From: Citrus sinensis
Lineage: Eukaryota; Streptophyta; Magnoliopsida; Sapindales; Rutaceae
Direction: 5' to 3'
Assembly: GCF_022201045.2 (NCBI RefSeq)
Contig: NC_068558.1
Location: 45,411,001-45,475,000 of the forward strand
DNA length: 64,000 nucleotides
The translations under genes were made by a program, and so were the position numbers. Below are positions 22,695 to 33,863 of this stretch, piece after piece. A model generated the notes under the pieces. That model saw nothing but the letters and a program-made list of their open reading frames with translations. It had not been told where the DNA came from and did no database searches. The number at the start of each line of letters is the position of its first letter. Within the stretch, counting starts at the first letter, position 1.

Positions 22695-24056
22695 TGTTGT
22701 GCAAATTTTAATGTACTCGCAAGCGCACGAATCTATTGTAGTATAGACTAATGGTGACGAGTGTCGATCCCACGAGGAGGTGGATTTTAATTATATATAG
22801 AATTAATTTTGTAAATGGGTAGTTGGATTTATGGTGGAAATGATTTGGAATATGCTAATACTTAAATTAAAATGGCGAGAATAAATTCTAAAATTGGAAT
22901 TGCAATGGAGAGAATAAATTGAAGAGAAAATCTATTAAATTAACGTACTTGGGTATCTGGATCCGTATCAACATGCATCACGGGCTAAATAATCCGTATT
23001 AATGCCAATTAAATCATGAGGGGGGAATCCACACCTCATGAACCACGCTCTAATCAATATGGTGCTAAGGGCTTATCGTGCCAAATAATAATAACCTTAT
23101 ACTAGAGAGCCGGTGTAACCAAGGCGGTATCTAGACAAGATTAGTATTATTTGTCGACGAGAAGTCAAAACATCCACAAAAATTAGAGGGGAAGAGAAAG
23201 TAAATTTACCAAATTAAGCCCATGACACATGTTGAGACTTCACCTTCAACCCAAGCTTGAAAGAAAATTAGCCACTCATAATTGAACTAGGGGCAAAATG
23301 GGAATTTATTAAAATACGAAGAAAATACAAGATGGAGAAGGAATTACAGAAAATGGATTCCAAAAATGGATTCAGAGATATCAAATTAGGGGGGGGAGGC
23401 CCCCTTTTTATAGATACATGGAGTAAATCATGGCCATCGGATTAAAAAATAGTTTGGACGCTCAGGATTGCGCCACGTCATCAGTCAACAGTCCACGGTT
23501 TGACCACGCGGATGAACAGTAACACGGTTTGACCCGACTTTGAACAGTAACGCGGTTTGGTTGAAAATAATCCTGTGTGATGCATGCACCGTACGCGAGA
23601 TTTTTCGTCCACTGATATGCTGCCACGTCACCATCAACAGTACATAAGAATTTTAGTCCAACAGGATCGTGACACCTCATCAGTCAATGCCACATCATCG
23701 GTCAATGCCACGTCATCATCCGTCTATGTGAACAGTGTCGTGAACAGTAACGTATACAGTACCGTACACGTGAATAGTACCGTACATGTGAATAGTGTCA
23801 TTTTTCCTTTTATGCTCCTCCTAAGGTTTTCGACCGTCCTGAGTTCAAAAGTGATGTCCGTTTTGCCGTCTGATCTCTCCTTTATTGTGAAATGACTATA
23901 ATGCCCCTAAAATACATAAAATACTTAATTAAAATAAAACACATGTAATTAAATCACAAGAAGGTTAAATATATAAAAGTAAGGGTTGTTAGTAAGACTT
24001 AAAATGTAAAATGACGGTTTTCTCCTTTATAAATATGCATTTTCTAACACTCAACA
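22695..24056 (-). repeat. 3' LTR of the Athila-type element
   Basis: Starts TGTTGTGCAAATTTTAATG and ends ACTCAACA on the plus strand, 1362 bp. By eye I see only two differences from the other LTR: T at 23359 against C at 34528, and C at 23720 against T at 34889. Confidence 0.95.
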
Positions 24057-24066
24057 CACCCCCCAA
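24057..24066 (-). promoter_or_regulatory. Polypurine tract of the Athila-type element
   Basis: On the element strand TTGGGGGGTG directly precedes the 3' LTR. It is the expected second-strand primer site. Confidence 0.75.
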
Positions 24067-26003
24067 CCAGCTTATTGCTAGTCCCTAGCAAATAAAGCGA
24101 AAACAAAATTCAAATTCAAAATAATTTTTTTTTTTTTTAATAGAAACACTCGTATTTATTCCATCAGATTAATGATAGCAATCAAATAAAAGTATAAGCA
24201 TTATCTCCAGTCTAAAGCAACATCACACCCACATCAACCATCCACATGAATTAGCCCAGTAGACTTTGTTTTAGCTACTCTCAAGAATGACATGTCAAAC
24301 CCCAAAATCTCACTGGAAGTAGTGACACTCTCACAAATAAATTAATCCCAATAAAAATAGTCACTCCAATGAATGGTAATTGAGAGAGAAAATAATAAAG
24401 AAGTGATATCACATGCTCTCACCAAGATGAAATAAATATGCCCTCAGCTTAGAAATAATACGATCTCAAGTCAAATAAAATGTTAGTCAACCCACTTTAT
24501 TTATCTTTTTTTTTTTTTTAATTATGCATCACTACATCTTTTTAGCCCATATAACTACCTTCTACTTCGGACTATAGTTCCCTAAAATCAAGAAGGACTT
24601 TTATTAGGACGTAACGTAGGCTAGGGACATGGTTAACAAAGAAGGGAAATAAGGAAAACAAAGTGTATGTTTGAGAAAAATGCAGAGAATTTTTTTTTTT
24701 TTTTTTTTTTGGAAGTTGCAAGGTGGATTTCACCTATTTTTATTCTTTTGAAACAACAACTTTTGTTTTTGTTTTTGTTTTTTTTTTTGTTTTTTTTTTT
24801 GGCATAACTTCACTAAACAACATAATTATTTACATTTTCTCAAACATAAATAGGTGATGGAACTTATAAGACATCGGGTAATACTCCAAATCGGAGTGGG
24901 TCAAGATGATAAGTTGACAAAGAAAATGTTTTTTTTTTTTTTTTTAAAGGCTCAAAAGGGTTAACTATGGATATTAAATAAAAGGGATGGCTTGAAAGGC
25001 TCAAACGGATCAAAGATGGCCTCTCCATCGTCTTTTAGGGCTCTAAATAATCTTCCATATCTACTAGTTAGATGGGCCTCCAAATGTAGCAACACACTCT
25101 TTTTTCTTTTTCTTTTTTCTTTTTTTTTATTTTACAATTTTTTTTTAAGGGTTAACTCAAAAGTAATTTAGAGATCGTGTATAAAATAATAAACTGCTAA
25201 GCTGTATAAAGAGTGGGCAAAAGGGTTATTCTCCAAGAAAAATAATAGGCTCAAAAACTCACTTGGTACTTATTATGACATGTTCATTCCTTCAAGCAAC
25301 TCACATTTGTCTCCGACATCAACATGTAGAGTAGCAAACATAATGTAACATCACTTAAGACCAAAGATAATACAAATACTAAAATTTAAATTAATCATGT
25401 CACCCAATGTTAAAACAAATCAAATTTTTTTTTTTTTTTAAAAAAAACATTCTACCCCCCAACCTATTCTAAACATTAAAAAAAAAAAATATGCATGCAG
25501 AAATGTGAAAATGATGTAGAAAAATTAATTTAGAAAAGTTACATTTAAAATGATAGAAAAGAAAATGATTTTTTTATTATTTTTTTTAAAGAAGATGCGT
25601 TTCTAGAGGAACTACACTCCATATTCAGCCATCTTCGACTCAAAAGTTGGAAAATGCATTTTTATAGAGGATAAATTAAAAAGAAGAAAAATAAACATAA
25701 ACACATAATAAAGAAAAAAGAAAATGTCTTAATTTTTTTTTAAGTTTTTTTTTTTAATTTTTTTTTTAAACGATGAAGATGCGTTTCTAGAGTCACTACA
25801 CTCCATATTCAGCCATCTTCAACACAAAAAGTTAGCAACAGTTAGTTTCTACAACAAAAAATTAGTAAAAACTTAACCAAAATTTCATAATTGTCGACTA
25901 TTCCCTCCCCCCAACCAGAACGAAACATTGTCCTCAATGTTTGAAATGAAAGAAGTAGAGTTTAGAAGACATCACCTGGGTGGTACAACACAGAAGAAAA
26001 TAT
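24067..26003 (-). other. Long non-coding tail of the retrotransposon with A-tracts and a diverged 60-bp repeat
   Basis: Nearly 2 kb between the LOG-like ORF and the polypurine tract has no open frame of note. It holds at least eight homopolymer T runs of 10-22 bases on the plus strand (A-runs in the element transcript), for example near 24690-24710 and 24922-24944. A direct repeat containing GAAGATGCGTTTCTAGAG and CTCCATATTCAGCCATCTTC occurs at 25591-25652 and 25775-25838. Function unknown. Confidence 0.7.
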
Positions 26004-26672
26004 TTACAGGCGGAGAGTTAAATCTAATTTGTACTTCTTACTGCTGCTACTGTTACCATCATTATTTGGGCGCTCCAACACAAAGGTCCAGGGGTCTGGC
26101 TCCGGTTTATACGCTTGTAACAGATCAAGTAGCTCATTAGCAGTGTGAGCACAAATAAAGAGTTTTTTCACATTAGCGGGAATGAAATAGTTTTTTATTG
26201 CATGGTTAAGAAATGCGATAAAGCCATCATAAAAGTTATTGACATTTAACAAACCGATGGGTTTTTGGTGGATGTGCAGATGGGCCCAAGATGCTAGCGT
26301 GATAAGTGCCTCTAGTGTTGCAAGATCTCCTGGAAGGAAAATAAAAGCATCAGCATGATTAAGCATTTCAGTTATTCTTTCTTGCATACCTGAGACGACT
26401 AACTCTTCTCCAGTTGATGAGTCAGACGAACTGCCCAATGGTTTTAAGACTCTTGGGATGATGCCTAACACTTGACTTCCTCTGATAAAAGCTGCTTCGG
26501 AGACCATTTTTGATAACCCTCGGTTACCTCCTCCATACACCAAATGTAAATTTCTCGCTGCTATGCTTCGACCAAGATCTATGGCTGCCTCAACGAACTC
26601 TTTATGTTTGCCATATGTAAATCCAGAAAGCACACAAATGTTCTTGAATTGTCTATTGGGAGTAGCTGACAT
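26004..26672 (-). CDS. LOG-like (cytokinin riboside 5'-monophosphate phosphoribohydrolase) protein encoded by the retrotransposon
   Basis: Intact frame of 222 aa from the ATG at 26672; it stays open 57 codons further upstream (to 26843), but the homology begins at FKNICVLSGFTYGKHKEF, where LOG proteins start. LOG features in order: LVYGGGNRGLSKMVSEAA (Rossmann loop), VLGIIPRVLKP, GMQERITEM (the catalytic Arg is kept) and WAHLHIHQKPIGLLNV. The signature PGGxGTxxE is changed to PGDLATLEA, losing two Gly and the catalytic Glu, and the Lys usually after the catalytic Arg is Ile. Authentic LOG releases active cytokinin bases from their nucleotides. Here the fold seems kept but activity is doubtful. 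The frame has no stop or indel, unlike gag-pol. Confidence 0.85.
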   Translation of the reverse strand: MSATPNRQFKNICVLSGFTYGKHKEFVEAAIDLGRSIAARNLHLVYGGGNRGLSKMVSEAAFIRGSQVLGIIPRVLKPLGSSSDSSTGEELVVSGMQERITEMLNHADAFIFLPGDLATLEALITLASWAHLHIHQKPIGLLNVNNFYDGFIAFLNHAIKNYFIPANVKKLFICAHTANELLDLLQAYKPEPDPWTFVLERPNNDGNSSSSKKYKLDLTLRL

Positions 26673-26992
26673 TGTGATACTTCTCAAAAACAATTTGTGA
26701 GTGCTTGACAAAAAAGAAATCACATTTAAGAGTCTTGGTGATAGTGGGTCATGGTTGTGTATGAGGTAATATGTCAGTGTCAAATAACGCGTAAAGCACG
26801 TGGCTCGCAAGTCAAAAAGAAAACAGTAAAAAGGAAAAAGCAAACAGTAATAAAATTATTAAAGACAATAATGCAAACAATAAGACAATAGTGAAATAAA
26901 ATAACAATAAAGTAAAAGGATATTTACAGGTAGTTGCGACTGTGGCTCACATCTTCCTCTGGTTTTACGTCCAGAAACGGCTTGAACGCCCT

Positions 26993-27550
26993 CTATGGGT
27001 CGAGGATAGGCTTCCTATCCAGTTTTCTTATAAACTGGCAAACAGGGTCGTTTATAGTCAGATTCCCGAGACTATATCGTGCATGCTCTTTCTGGAATAA
27101 TGGCCATAACTGGAGAATCGCTCCTTGCACATATCCACTGGGATGCGTTTCAAGAGACAAAAGGATATCATCCAATGACTCCTTATTCAAGCCATCCCTA
27201 ATGAATTGAATCTTATCTTCCCTGTTATCAGACACCATTCCTAAAGAACATGGGTTTTTATTGCAACTCATTCTGGCACACTTATGACAAGCAACAGAAA
27301 TTCTTCGAGCTCGTCGTTTTCTTGCATAATTTCCTTTACCACAACCAGGCATGTATGCAATAAATTTTGGAGGTAACTCACCTGCCGATCGTACTTTAGC
27401 CTCGATTAACCAACGGATGTCAGCAGGTATGTTATTCCTCATGAGTAATCGCATGCGTTCGGACCGAGCTTTATAGATCGTAAGGAGGGCATTCTGAGGA
27501 AGTGAAGGGAATCGCTTGTGAAGCTTCGCTAGAATCTCGTTTCTGTCCAT
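26993..27550 (-). CDS. Accessory ORF: basic Cys-rich protein, carlavirus NABP-like layout
   Basis: Intact 185-aa frame between pol and the LOG-like ORF. The N-terminal third is helical and basic (TIYKARSERMRLLMR). At about residues 74-100 a basic patch, GNYARKRRARRISV, runs directly into CHKCARMSCNKNPC (C-X2-C, X4, C-X4-C), then a Gly-hydrophobic-Asn stretch. This order of Tyr-Ala-Arg basic patch and four-Cys finger resembles the small cysteine-rich nucleic-acid-binding proteins of carlaviruses (Carla_C4 family); the C-terminal 70 residues (THPSGYVQGAILQLWPLF) match nothing I know. Nucleic-acid binding is a reasonable inference. The relation to the viral family is by pattern, from memory, and needs a profile search. 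It could instead be a diverged plant zinc-finger gene. Confidence 0.6.
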   Translation of the reverse strand: MDRNEILAKLHKRFPSLPQNALLTIYKARSERMRLLMRNNIPADIRWLIEAKVRSAGELPPKFIAYMPGCGKGNYARKRRARRISVACHKCARMSCNKNPCSLGMVSDNREDKIQFIRDGLNKESLDDILLSLETHPSGYVQGAILQLWPLFQKEHARYSLGNLTINDPVCQFIRKLDRKPILDP

Positions 27551-27691
27551 ACCTTCGCCTCAGAATATCAGTTATTATGGGAAACTGAAGTAACCGACTT
27601 GATTGTCACGGAGTACCGTTATCCGCCACTTCACCGGGGTAACAAACTAAAGCACACAAATAGAAAAACAAATTAAAACACACAAAGAAAA

Positions 27692-27967
27692 TTAAAATCG
27701 TCCTCTTATTGAATTTACCTCAAGCTCCAACTGGATGTCGTAAACACTTCTCTCAATGTCTCTGAGTTGGTGTTCTAAACCCTCAACATAGGCTACTAAC
27801 TCTGGTGGTTGTAGAGCCCAAATGCGATGTGTTTTACAAAATTGAATCTGTCTTTTGAGATGAGTTTTGACACGTTGAAGTGGTTTAAGAATGTTCAAGA
27901 GGAACGGTCTAAGTATGAGACTCATGATTAAAAATGATAAGAGAAAACTTAATGGTAAAATAAACAC
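27692..27967 (-). CDS. Accessory ORF: small protein with hydrophobic N-terminus
   Basis: Open frame of 91 aa, the first after integrase on the element strand. Residues 1-28 are strongly hydrophobic (LPLSFLLSFLIMSLILRPFL), enough for a signal anchor or one membrane segment. The rest is basic and then acidic and probably helical (HQLRDIERSVYDIQLELEV). Met15 could be an alternative start that removes half of the hydrophobic stretch. I recognise no family. Its position suits a vestigial env-like gene of Athila elements, but no sequence match supports that. Confidence 0.4.
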   Translation of the reverse strand: MFILPLSFLLSFLIMSLILRPFLLNILKPLQRVKTHLKRQIQFCKTHRIWALQPPELVAYVEGLEHQLRDIERSVYDIQLELEVNSIRGRF

Positions 27968-28053
27968 ACTTATGCAAAAACAATTTCAATTAGCAAAAGA
28001 ATAATATAAAGAAAGAAAACAAAATCAAATCAACGAAAAGAAAGAAAAAAAAA

Positions 28054-31000
28054 TCAATTCAAATCTGGTGGGTCACTCAAATTTATTTCGGTGTCTTCTC
28101 CACGTGGTTGGTATTCTAGATATGGCTTTAATCTTTGACCATTAACTTTAAACGTGACACCGTTCTTTGGGTCCTTAATTTCAATTGCCCCATGTGGAAA
28201 AACAGTATGAACAATAAATGGGCCAGACCAACGAGAGCGTAACTTACCTGGGAATAGGTGCAAGCGAGAATTGAACAAAAGCACTTTCTGACCTGGAGTG
28301 AAAGATTTTCTCATAATGTGCTTGTCATGAAAAAACTTTCATTCGTTGCTTGTAAATCTTGGCATTTTCGTATGCATCATTGCGAATTTCTTCAAGTTCT
28401 GCCAGTTGTAATCGTCTTTCTGAGCTGGCATGCTGCATGTCAAAATTGAATTTCTTGATGGCCCAATACGCACGATGCTCGAGTTCCACAGGTAGGTGGC
28501 AAGCTTTTCCATACACTAGCCTGTAGGGTGACATCCCAATCGGGGTCTTGAAAGCCGTTCTATATGCCCATAAGGCATCATCAAGTCTAAATGACCAATC
28601 TTTTCTGTCCGGCCTCACCGTCTTTTCTAATATGTGCTTTATTTCTCGATTGGAGATCTCAACTTGGCCACTGGTTTGCGGATGATACGGGGTCGCCACT
28701 TTGTGTGTGATTGAATACTTTGTCAAAAGAGCTTTGAATGCTTTGTTACAAAAGTGGGCACCACCATCACTGATTATTGCTCGAGGGAATCCAAAGCGTG
28801 AAACAATGTTGCTTTTCAAAAATGCTATCACCACCTTGTGATCATTGGTCCTACATGGAATTGCTTCTACCCATTTTGATACGTAGTCAACAGCAACCAA
28901 TATGTATTGATGGCCAAAAGAAGGGGGAAAGGGTCCCATGAAGTCGATACCCCATACGTCAAAAATCTCAACCACTAAAATTGGATTTAGTGGCATCATG
29001 TTCCTTCGTGTAATGCTTCCCATTCGTTGACACCTATCACATGAAGAACAGAAAGTGTAAGCGTCTCGAAATATAGATGGCCAATAGAAACCACATTGTA
29101 AAACTTTAGTCGCTGTCTTCTTAGCACTGAAATGGCCTCCACAAGCTTGTTCATGGCAGAATGAAAGGATATTCTGAATTTCACTTTCTGGGACACATCG
29201 TCTAACAATTTGATCCGCACAATACTTGAACAAATACGGGTCATCCCAAAAGAAATTCTTTATCTCTGCAAAGAATTTAGCCTTGTCTTGCTTGGTCCAA
29301 TGCTCTGGAAGTTTACCTGTAACAAGATAATTAACTATATCAGCATACCAAGGTAATACTTCCACACTCATTAATTGTTCATCTGGAAATGACTCATTTA
29401 ATGTTAATGGCTCTGTAATTGTGTCAAAGTGAAGACGAGAGAGATGGTCCGCCACAACATTTTCTGACCCTTTCTTATCTTTGAATTCCAAGTCAAATTC
29501 CTGCAAAAGTAACACCCAACGAATTAGTCTAGCTTTTGCATCTTTCTTTGTGAGAAGATATTTAAGAGCAGCATGATCTGTGAACACAATTATTTTACAA
29601 CCAATGAGATAAGATCGAAATTTTTCCAATGCAAACACTACTGCTAGCATTTCTTTTTCAGTAGTTGAATAGTTCAACTGTGCATCATTCAATGTCATAC
29701 TAGCATAGTAAATAACATGAGGAATTCGATCAACTCTTTGTCCTAAAACTGCTCCTACTGCATAATCAGATGCATCACACATGAGCTCAAATGGTAAGCT
29801 CCAGTTTGGGGCCTGAATGATGGGTGATGATGTCAACAATTGTTTTAATTTTTCAAACGCCATGAGACATGAATCATTAAAGATAAAAGGTACATCCTTA
29901 GCAAGTAAATTGCATAAGGGTCTAGAAACTTTGCTAAAATCTTTAATGAAACGTCTATAGAAACCAGCATGCCCAAGGAAAGATCTTACTTCTCTGACTG
30001 TTTTGGGTGGAGGAAGATTAGAAATGAGATCCACCTTGGCTTTGTCAACCTCAATACCTTTGCTCGAAATGATGTGACCGAGAACAATACCTTGTTTTAC
30101 CATAAAATGGCATTTCTCCCAATTTAAGACCAAGTTCTTCTCGATACATCTCTGCAGAACTAGTGTTAGATGATGTAAACATTGATCAAACGAGTCACCA
30201 AAGACAGAAAAGTCATCCATAAAGACTTCAAGGAATCGTTCAACCATATCAGAAAAAATGCTCAACATGCATCGTTGAAATGTAGCAGGTGCATTACATA
30301 ATCCAAATGGCATTCTCCTATATGCAAATGTGCCAAAAGGGCAAGTGAAAGTAGTTTTCTCTTGATCTTTTGGTGCTATGGGAATCTGATTATATCCTGA
30401 GTAGCCATCTAGAAAGCAATAAAATTCATGGCCTGCTAATCTATCAAGCATTTGATCAATAAATGGTAAAGGAAAATGGTCTTTACGTGTGACAGAATTC
30501 AACTTCCTATAATCAATACATACACGCCATCCTGTAGTTACTCTAGTGGGTATCAATTCATTATCAGCATTCGTAACTACTGTGATTCCTGACTTTTTGG
30601 GGACAACTTGCACAGGACTGACCCATGAACTATCAGAAATTGGGTAAATGATACCTGCATCTAATAGCTTAAGGACTTCAATTCTAACAACTTCTTTCAT
30701 ATTAGGATTTAACCGACGTTGCATTTCCCTAGTAGATTTAGCATTTTCATCGAGGTGAATGTAATGCATGCAGTCTACTGGATTTATACCTTTTATATCT
30801 GCTATGGTCCATCCTAATGCTTCTTTGTGCTCTTTTAAAACATCCAACAACTTACCTTTTTGTTCGTCATTTAGGGATGATGAGATGATTACCGGCAGAG
30901 TACTTTCTTTTCCCAAAAATGCATATTCCAGAGTGCTGGGCAATGGTTTGAGCTCGAGTTTCGGTGGTAATTCTGATGATGGGATGAGTTTCTTCTCTGA

Positions 31001-32842
31001 TGGTGCTAGTTGTTCAACTCTTGACTTCCATTTATTAGTGTCCATGGATGGTGCTGAGTCAAGTAGAGCGTTGACCTCATCGACCGATCTGTCAATATCA
31101 AAATTCAAACCAAAGTGAGTTAAACATGTTTGTAAAGGATCATCACTAAGGTTTGAAACAAAAGTATCATCAACTAATGCTTCAATTAAATCCACATCAA
31201 CAATTCCATCATCTGCACTGTGAGGTTGTTTGGCAATGTTGAAGATGTTTAGCTCCATAGTCATGTTGCCGAAGGACAACTGCATATTTCCAGTCCTACA
31301 TTGAATGTGAGCATCCGCAGTTGCCAAGAAAGGTCGGCCTAGGATAATGGGGATGTGCTTCCTTGAATCCTGTATTGGTTGAGTGTCAATTACAATGAAA
31401 TCAACAGGAAAATAAAACTTGTCTACCTGGATAAGCACGTCCTCCACAATACCACGAGGTATTTTTGTGGACCGATCTGCAAGCTGTAACACCACTGGAG
31501 TTGGGTGTAATTCTCCAAGTCCAAGTTTCACAAATACTGAATAAGGCAACAAATTTACACTAGCTCCTAAATCCAACAAAGCATTCTCAATTGTGTGGTT
31601 CCCTATGCTACATGAGATAGTGGGGGAGCCTGGATCTTTGCATTTTAAAGGAATTTTATGTTGGAGTATAGAACTAACGTTTTCTGTTAAAAAAGCCTTC
31701 TTTTGAACATGCATATTTCTCTTTTTAGTACAAAGGTCTTTAAGAAACTTGGCATAAGATGGAACTTGTTTAATAGCATCAAGTAAAGGGATGTTAACAC
31801 TTACCTGTTTGAAGATTTCGAGAATCTCACCTGTGGATTTTCCCTTCTTGCCTTTAGCTAACCTCTGGGGAAATGGAGCTTTCGGAACATATTCTCGTGG
31901 GTTGGTTTCTTCTTTCTCCTCCGATAATGAGTCGTCAACATTTATAGGTACAATTTGATTTTCTTTTTTCGCCGGCATCTCCACTTTGTTGTCGACTTCT
32001 TTTCCTTTTCGCAAGGTCATTACTGCTTTGACCTCTCCATGCTGCTGTGGTGAACTGGTACTTGCTTCATGCACTCCTTTAGGGTTAGGCACTGGTTGAC
32101 TTGGAAACTTACCTTTCTCAACGGTCATTGCCAAGGTTTGAACTGAAGAAGCAAGTTGTCCCACCATCTTCTCGAGGCTTGAAACCGATTGAGCTTGTGA
32201 GTTGAAGCCTGCTCTCAACTCATTTCGTAGTCCATCAATGGTGCGGTTCTGTTGCTCAATCGTGGAGTGAGTAACATTCCTGAAATTCTGAAATGCATCC
32301 TCCCATGGTCTAGGTTGAGAGTGGTTCTGGTTCTGATTGTATGGTCTAAATGGTGGCTGAGAGGCTTGAGAAATTTGAGGAATTGGTTGCATTGGTGGAG
32401 CTGGAGCTGCTGGTCCATTCTGTTGGAGTCCTTGAGACCATGAAAAATTGGGGTGGTCTCTCCATCCAGGGTTATATGTGTTGGAGTATGGGTTGTAATT
32501 TGATGGCTTTCTCATTACACCTATGGCATTGGCTTGATCTGAGTATGAGTCATGGTCATGTGGTTCTGTTGATTTAGCAGTCGATAACGATGCTATTTGT
32601 CGAGCAAGACCTTCAATTATCGCTTTGACTTCTTTGATTTCTGAATTTGATTCGCCAATTTGAACCTCATTCACTCCTTTAATTCTTCTAGTATTCCTGA
32701 GTGATCGACTCCGTTGTTGGGAATTATCCGCTTGTCGCTGGAAAAATTCCCAAATCTCTGATGCACTTTTTGACATTAGCTCTCCTCCACTTGTTGCCAT
32801 TAGCCATTCTTGCACATTTGGTAGTAATCCCTCCAAAAAGTA
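28054..32842 (-). pseudogene. Athila-type pol (late gag, protease, RT, RNase H, integrase), one frameshift
   Basis: Long frame in phase with gag but separated from it by a TAA at 32843-32845. Residue numbers count from the codon at 32836. Protease DLGAS is at about 422; RT has [13 protein letters not shown] and the catalytic FMDD at about 872; RNase H has [13 protein letters not shown] and [11 protein letters not shown]; integrase has an HHCC finger and a D,D-35-E triad (Asp1298, Asp1357, Glu1393). The frame breaks in a T-run near 28333-28340, and the integrase C-terminus ([17 protein letters not shown], 28054-28314) continues in another frame. All visible catalytic residues are kept, so apart from these two lesions the polyprotein looks competent. 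Confidence 0.9.
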
Positions 32843-33448
32843 TTAGCATTGGTGCCATTTCTCGTACCCATGATGTGGACACTTCAAGAGTAGCCCATTG
32901 AATCGCTCCCATGTTTCGAAAAACTGCTCGTCCTCTCTTTGGGTAAACTCCGAGATTTCCCTGCGAATAGCATTGGTTTTATGCACTGGGAAATATTTAT
33001 TCAAAAATTTTGTAACCATTTGTTCCCATGATGCAATGCTATTAGCAGGCAATGTATTAAGCCATGAACGAGCCCTATCCTTTAAAGAAAATGGGAATAG
33101 TCTAAGTTTAACATCATCGTCTGAAAAATTTTCATATTTAAAAGTTTGACAAATGGCATGAAAATCGTTCAGATGATTATATGGATCCTCATTTTCTAGG
33201 CCATAAAATGTGGGGAGACAATTTAGCACACTAGGTTTTAATTCGAAACTCCTAGCAGCTACATTTGGGTATCTTATGCATGATGTGCTCAAATTAGCTA
33301 AGGGACTGAAGTAGTCCTTAAATGGCCTCTCTTGTGGTTGCAAATCCATTTCAAATTTATTTTTAATGTGCTTTTGTGTGCGAAGTGTTTTTTCTAATTC
33401 AAGGTCTATAGGTTCAAGATTAGGTAATAATGACCTACGACCATGCAT
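32843..33448 (-). pseudogene. Athila-type gag, N-terminal part ending at an in-frame stop
   Basis: From the likely start MHGRRSLLP (33448; the frame is open 20 codons further upstream) this is the retrotransposon gag domain, with LRLFPFSLKDRARSWLNTLP, FPVHKTNAIRREISEF and LLLKCPHHGYEKWHQC. It ends at TAA (32843-32845), where homology to gag continues directly in the same frame. A single nonsense change, or rarely a read-through stop, explains this. Gag would form the virus-like particle that packages the element RNA. Confidence 0.88.
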
Positions 33449-33839
33449 GCAAAATAAATAAAATAAAAATAAAGATGCAAACAAAACAAAAAATAAAGAT
33501 GGGAACAAAACAAATAAAAATAAAGAAGAGGGAGAAATTACGATACTAACCTTATTGCGCTATTACAACCTTTCTATAAAAATACACAAAAATAAATACG
33601 TGAAAGAAATTAACTAAAAATTAAATTAATAAGATAAACAAAAAAAAATTACAAAGAAAAATAAATAGAAAATTAAATTACAGAATTTTAAAGAAGAGAA
33701 AAAAGAAAAGAAATACTAACCTTTAAATGTAGATTCACTTTTTTTTTTCTTTTTTTTTAATTTAATAAAAAAAATACAAGAAAACAAATAAAAGAAATTA
33801 TTCAAAAAAATTTAATTCTATTAATTAAAATTACTTACC

Positions 33840-33857
33840 TCCCCGGCAACGGCGCCA
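33840..33857 (-). promoter_or_regulatory. Primer-binding site, tRNA-Asp type
   Basis: On the element strand TGGCGCCGTTGCCGGGGA lies 6 bp inside the 5' LTR boundary. I recall this sequence as complementary to the 3' end of plant tRNA-Asp, the usual Athila primer. Confidence 0.75.
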
Positions 33858-33863
33858 AAAACT

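Noticed and set aside
22480-22746. Overlapping GC-rich open frames rich in Ala/Arg on both strands
   Set aside because: They arise from the GC-rich CGCGCGCG stretch and palindromes of the Pack-MULE; no family resemblance and no gene structure.
26673-26843. 57-codon N-terminal extension of the LOG-like frame
   Set aside because: LOG homology starts at the downstream Met (26672), and the extension has no targeting-peptide character I trust; the shorter start is preferred.
30768-31118. Plus-strand 116-codon frame inside pol
   Set aside because: Antisense shadow of the retrotransposon polyprotein.
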